Assembly: GCA_003221515.1 (NCBI GenBank)
Contig: QHSI01000097.1
Coordinates: 1-64,000 of the forward strand
Reading direction: 5' to 3'
From: Candidatus Rokuibacteriota bacterium
GTDB lineage: Bacteria > Methylomirabilota > Methylomirabilia > Rokubacteriales > CSP1-6
DNA length: 64,000 nt
The notes under the pieces: generated by a model
The model's database searches: none
The model's input: only the letters and a program-made list of their open reading frames with translations
What the model was told of the DNA's origin: nothing
Translations under genes and position numbers: made by a program
Part shown: piece after piece, positions 62,296 through 64,000 of the stretch
Layout of the letters: the number at the start of each line of letters is the position of its first letter
Numbering within the stretch: the stretch's first letter is position 1

Positions 62296-62739
62296 GTGGA
62301 TCCCGTCCGGGTCGCCGAGCTCGAGCGGCGGCTCGGCTACCGCTTTCAGGATCTGGCGACCCTCGAACGGGCGCTGACCCACGCCTCGTACGCCAACGAG
62401 CACCCGCCGGAAGCGGATCACGTGCCCCTGGCGCTGCTCGGCGACGCGGCGCTGGCCCTCGTCGTCACCGACCATCTGATTGCCGCGGATCCTGCCGCCA
62501 CGGTCGGCATCCTCACGCCTCGGCGCGCCGAGCTGGTCGCGGGAGCGCGCCTGGCGCGCTGGGCCGCCGAGCTCGAGGTCGGTCCGCTCCTGCGCCTGGG
62601 GCGCGGCGAGGATCAGGCGGGCGGCCGCGCGCGCGAGTCGATCCTGGCGACGACGCTCGAGGCGCTGCTCGGCGCGATCTATCGCGAGGCGGGGCTCGTC
62701 GCGGTCCGTGACGTGGTCGGCCGTCTGGCCGCGTGGTAG
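62296..62739 (+). CDS. Degenerate RNase III-like domain protein
   Basis: A 147-residue protein made only of an RNase III endonuclease-type domain; no double-stranded RNA-binding domain follows. [20 protein letters not shown] matches the RNase III start. The signature NERLEFLGD is replaced by HVPLALLGD, so the two catalytic glutamates (E. coli E38 and E41) become Val and Ala, while Asp50 is kept. The second motif ADTVEALIG becomes ATTLEALLG, losing the catalytic Asp but keeping Glu122. It sits directly after fabF where rnc normally lies. It probably binds rather than cuts RNA, or is decaying. Confidence 0.7.
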   Translation: MDPVRVAELERRLGYRFQDLATLERALTHASYANEHPPEADHVPLALLGDAALALVVTDHLIAADPAATVGILTPRRAELVAGARLARWAAELEVGPLLRLGRGEDQAGGRARESILATTLEALLGAIYREAGLVAVRDVVGRLAAW

Positions 62740-62748
62740 CCTGACCTC

Positions 62749-63933
62749 ATGCGCTGGTGGCCGACGCGTGCGCGACGACGATCCGCGCCACGCCCTCCGG
62801 AAGACTTGCTCGTCACGGAGGAGATGCTGCGCCGCAGCGTCGAGGACGTTCTGGTGGTGCGCGACCGGCAGCTCCGCGGCGGGATCTTCGTGTTCCGCGG
62901 CATCCTCACCATGCAGCCCGGCCGCGCGCTGGACGTGCTGATCGAGCGTTTCCGGCCGATCGGCTACACACCGTTCCTGCGCGAGGAGGCCGGCGCGGTC
63001 AGCGTCCAGGCGTGGCCGCTCACCGAGACCGTGTTGCCGCGAAGGGTCTTCCTCAACGTACTTCTTTTCGTGGTGACCTGCCTGTCGACCCTCGCCGCGG
63101 GCTTCTCGTTCGCGGGCTCGCCAACGTTCGACGCCCTGCGCTCGTCGACGTCCGCGGCCCGATTCCTGGTCGGCGTGCCGTTCGCGGCCACGCTGATGGC
63201 GATCCTGAGCGTGCACGAGCTCGGCCACTACTTCACAGCGCGGCACTACCGGGCGGCGGTGAGCCTGCCGTATTTCATTCCAGCGCCGCTCGGCTTCGGC
63301 ACCTTCGGCGCGATCATCCTCATGCGCTCACCGGCCCGGAACCGCAACTCACTGTTCGACATCGCGGCGGCCGGCCCGCTGGCCGGACTGGCGGTGGCGT
63401 TTCCGGCGATCCTGCTGGGCTTTGCGTGGTCTTCGGTGGTGCCGGTGCCGCCCGGCGGCTACGTGGCGTTCGGCGATTCGCTGCTCACGTGGGCGCTTAC
63501 ATACGTGCGCTTCGGGCCCATTCCGCCCGGGCACATGGTTTTCACGCATCCGATCGCCGATGCGGCGTGGGCCGGATTCCTGGTCACGGCGCTGAACCTG
63601 TTTCCGGTGGGCCAGCTCGACGGTGGCCGCATCGCCTACGCCCTGTTCGGGCGACACCATCGGGTCATCGGCAAGGCGACCGTGGCGACGCTGCTCGTCG
63701 TCGGCGTCGCATCGTTCCTCTGGGGCCTGTCCGCGCCGGGTAACGACGCCGTGTCGGCGATGGCCGCGTCCCTGAACTGGTTCGTGTGGGCGGCGCTGAT
63801 CTTCTTCCTGGTCGGCTTCCACCACAGCCCGCCGCTCGACGACCTCTCGCCGATCTCGCCAGGCCGCCGGGTGGTCGGGATCGTCTGCCTCGTGCTGCTG
63901 ATCGTGATGACCCCCCCGTTCGTAATTCACTGA
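62749..63933 (+). CDS. Site-2-type membrane metalloprotease (M50)
   Basis: A 394-residue M50-family intramembrane protease. Residues 20-95 are a soluble domain like those of plant EGY and cyanobacterial site-2 proteases. HELGH at 156-160 (SVHELGHYFTARHYR) and NLFPVGQLDGGRIAYALFG near residue 283, with Asp291, bind zinc. About seven membrane helices surround them. TAGCCT ends six bases before the ATG, so it may be leaderless and transcribed separately from the fab operon. Its substrate is unknown. Confidence 0.88.
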   Translation: MRWWPTRARRRSAPRPPEDLLVTEEMLRRSVEDVLVVRDRQLRGGIFVFRGILTMQPGRALDVLIERFRPIGYTPFLREEAGAVSVQAWPLTETVLPRRVFLNVLLFVVTCLSTLAAGFSFAGSPTFDALRSSTSAARFLVGVPFAATLMAILSVHELGHYFTARHYRAAVSLPYFIPAPLGFGTFGAIILMRSPARNRNSLFDIAAAGPLAGLAVAFPAILLGFAWSSVVPVPPGGYVAFGDSLLTWALTYVRFGPIPPGHMVFTHPIADAAWAGFLVTALNLFPVGQLDGGRIAYALFGRHHRVIGKATVATLLVVGVASFLWGLSAPGNDAVSAMAASLNWFVWAALIFFLVGFHHSPPLDDLSPISPGRRVVGIVCLVLLIVMTPPFVIH

Positions 63934-64000
63934 ACTCCCGCGAGAGACTTGCCCTCGTTGGGAAGCCGCCGCCGACGAAATCACCCGCCGGCGATGGCTT

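Overview
The window is strongly GC-rich, densely packed DNA from a free-living, respiring bacterium. Genes sit in long operons whose stops and starts overlap (ATGA, TAATG, TGATG), GTG and TTG starts are common, and there are no phage or plasmid genes. The mixture of a mycobacterial-type succinate dehydrogenase, a full System I cytochrome c maturation operon, monomeric isocitrate dehydrogenase and many peptide and amino-acid ABC transporters suggests an uncultivated soil or subsurface lineage such as Rokubacteria/Methylomirabilota. That is a guess from gene content and is unverified. No rRNA, tRNA or CRISPR array was seen.

Layout. 1-12 kb, plus strand: a TCA-cycle operon (class I fumarase alpha, icd, fumarase beta, sdhC-sdhA-sdhB, sucC, a small lipoprotein, sucD, ndk) running into accC-accB. 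12-15 kb: a polar amino-acid ABC transporter. 15.4-18.5 kb, minus: a sugar/polyamine-type ABC transporter without an ATPase. 18.9-26 kb: an aldolase-dehydrogenase fusion, an LLM-class oxidoreductase, two glycosyltransferases, an FmdB zinc ribbon and a CelD-like acyltransferase. 26-33 kb: a complete oligopeptide ABC transporter with two tandem paralogous binding proteins. 33-38 kb: a 7Fe ferredoxin, a small Fis-type HTH protein, a family III CoA-transferase, a deleted GNAT gene, and citramalate synthase. 38-43 kb, mostly minus: a GNAT, an RraA-like protein, a TPR protein, a Kelch lipoprotein and ligA. 43-45 kb: a remnant of a ferric-iron permease next to a DtxR-family regulator. 44.7-51.4 kb, minus: ccmABCDEFGHI. 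51.5-55 kb: a second peptide transporter without ATPases. 55-64 kb: htpX, then yceD-rpmF-plsX-fabH-fabD-fabG-acpP-fabF, a degenerate RNase III-like gene and a site-2 protease.

The genes describe aerobic heterotrophy. Imported peptides and amino acids feed an oxidative TCA cycle, succinate dehydrogenase and c-type cytochromes carry the electrons, and a standard type II fatty-acid cluster is tied to ribosomal protein L32.

The most unusual content is two repeat families. Family R2 has three copies (15039-15200, 35756-35931, 36071-36237). Each has a conserved core of 93-94 bp between perfect inverted arms of 34, 41 or 37 bp, and the arm sequences differ from copy to copy. That is the reverse of normal MITE or REP organisation. 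Family R1 is a dispersed repeat lying inside four operons and ending at the start codon of sucC, accB, ccmE and fabD. At sucC it removes the stop of sdhB, giving one continuous sdhB-sucC frame. At ccmE it forms a 72-bp tandem array that is translated as a repetitive tail on CcmD. Several promoters sit 5-9 bases from start codons, which suggests widespread leaderless transcription.
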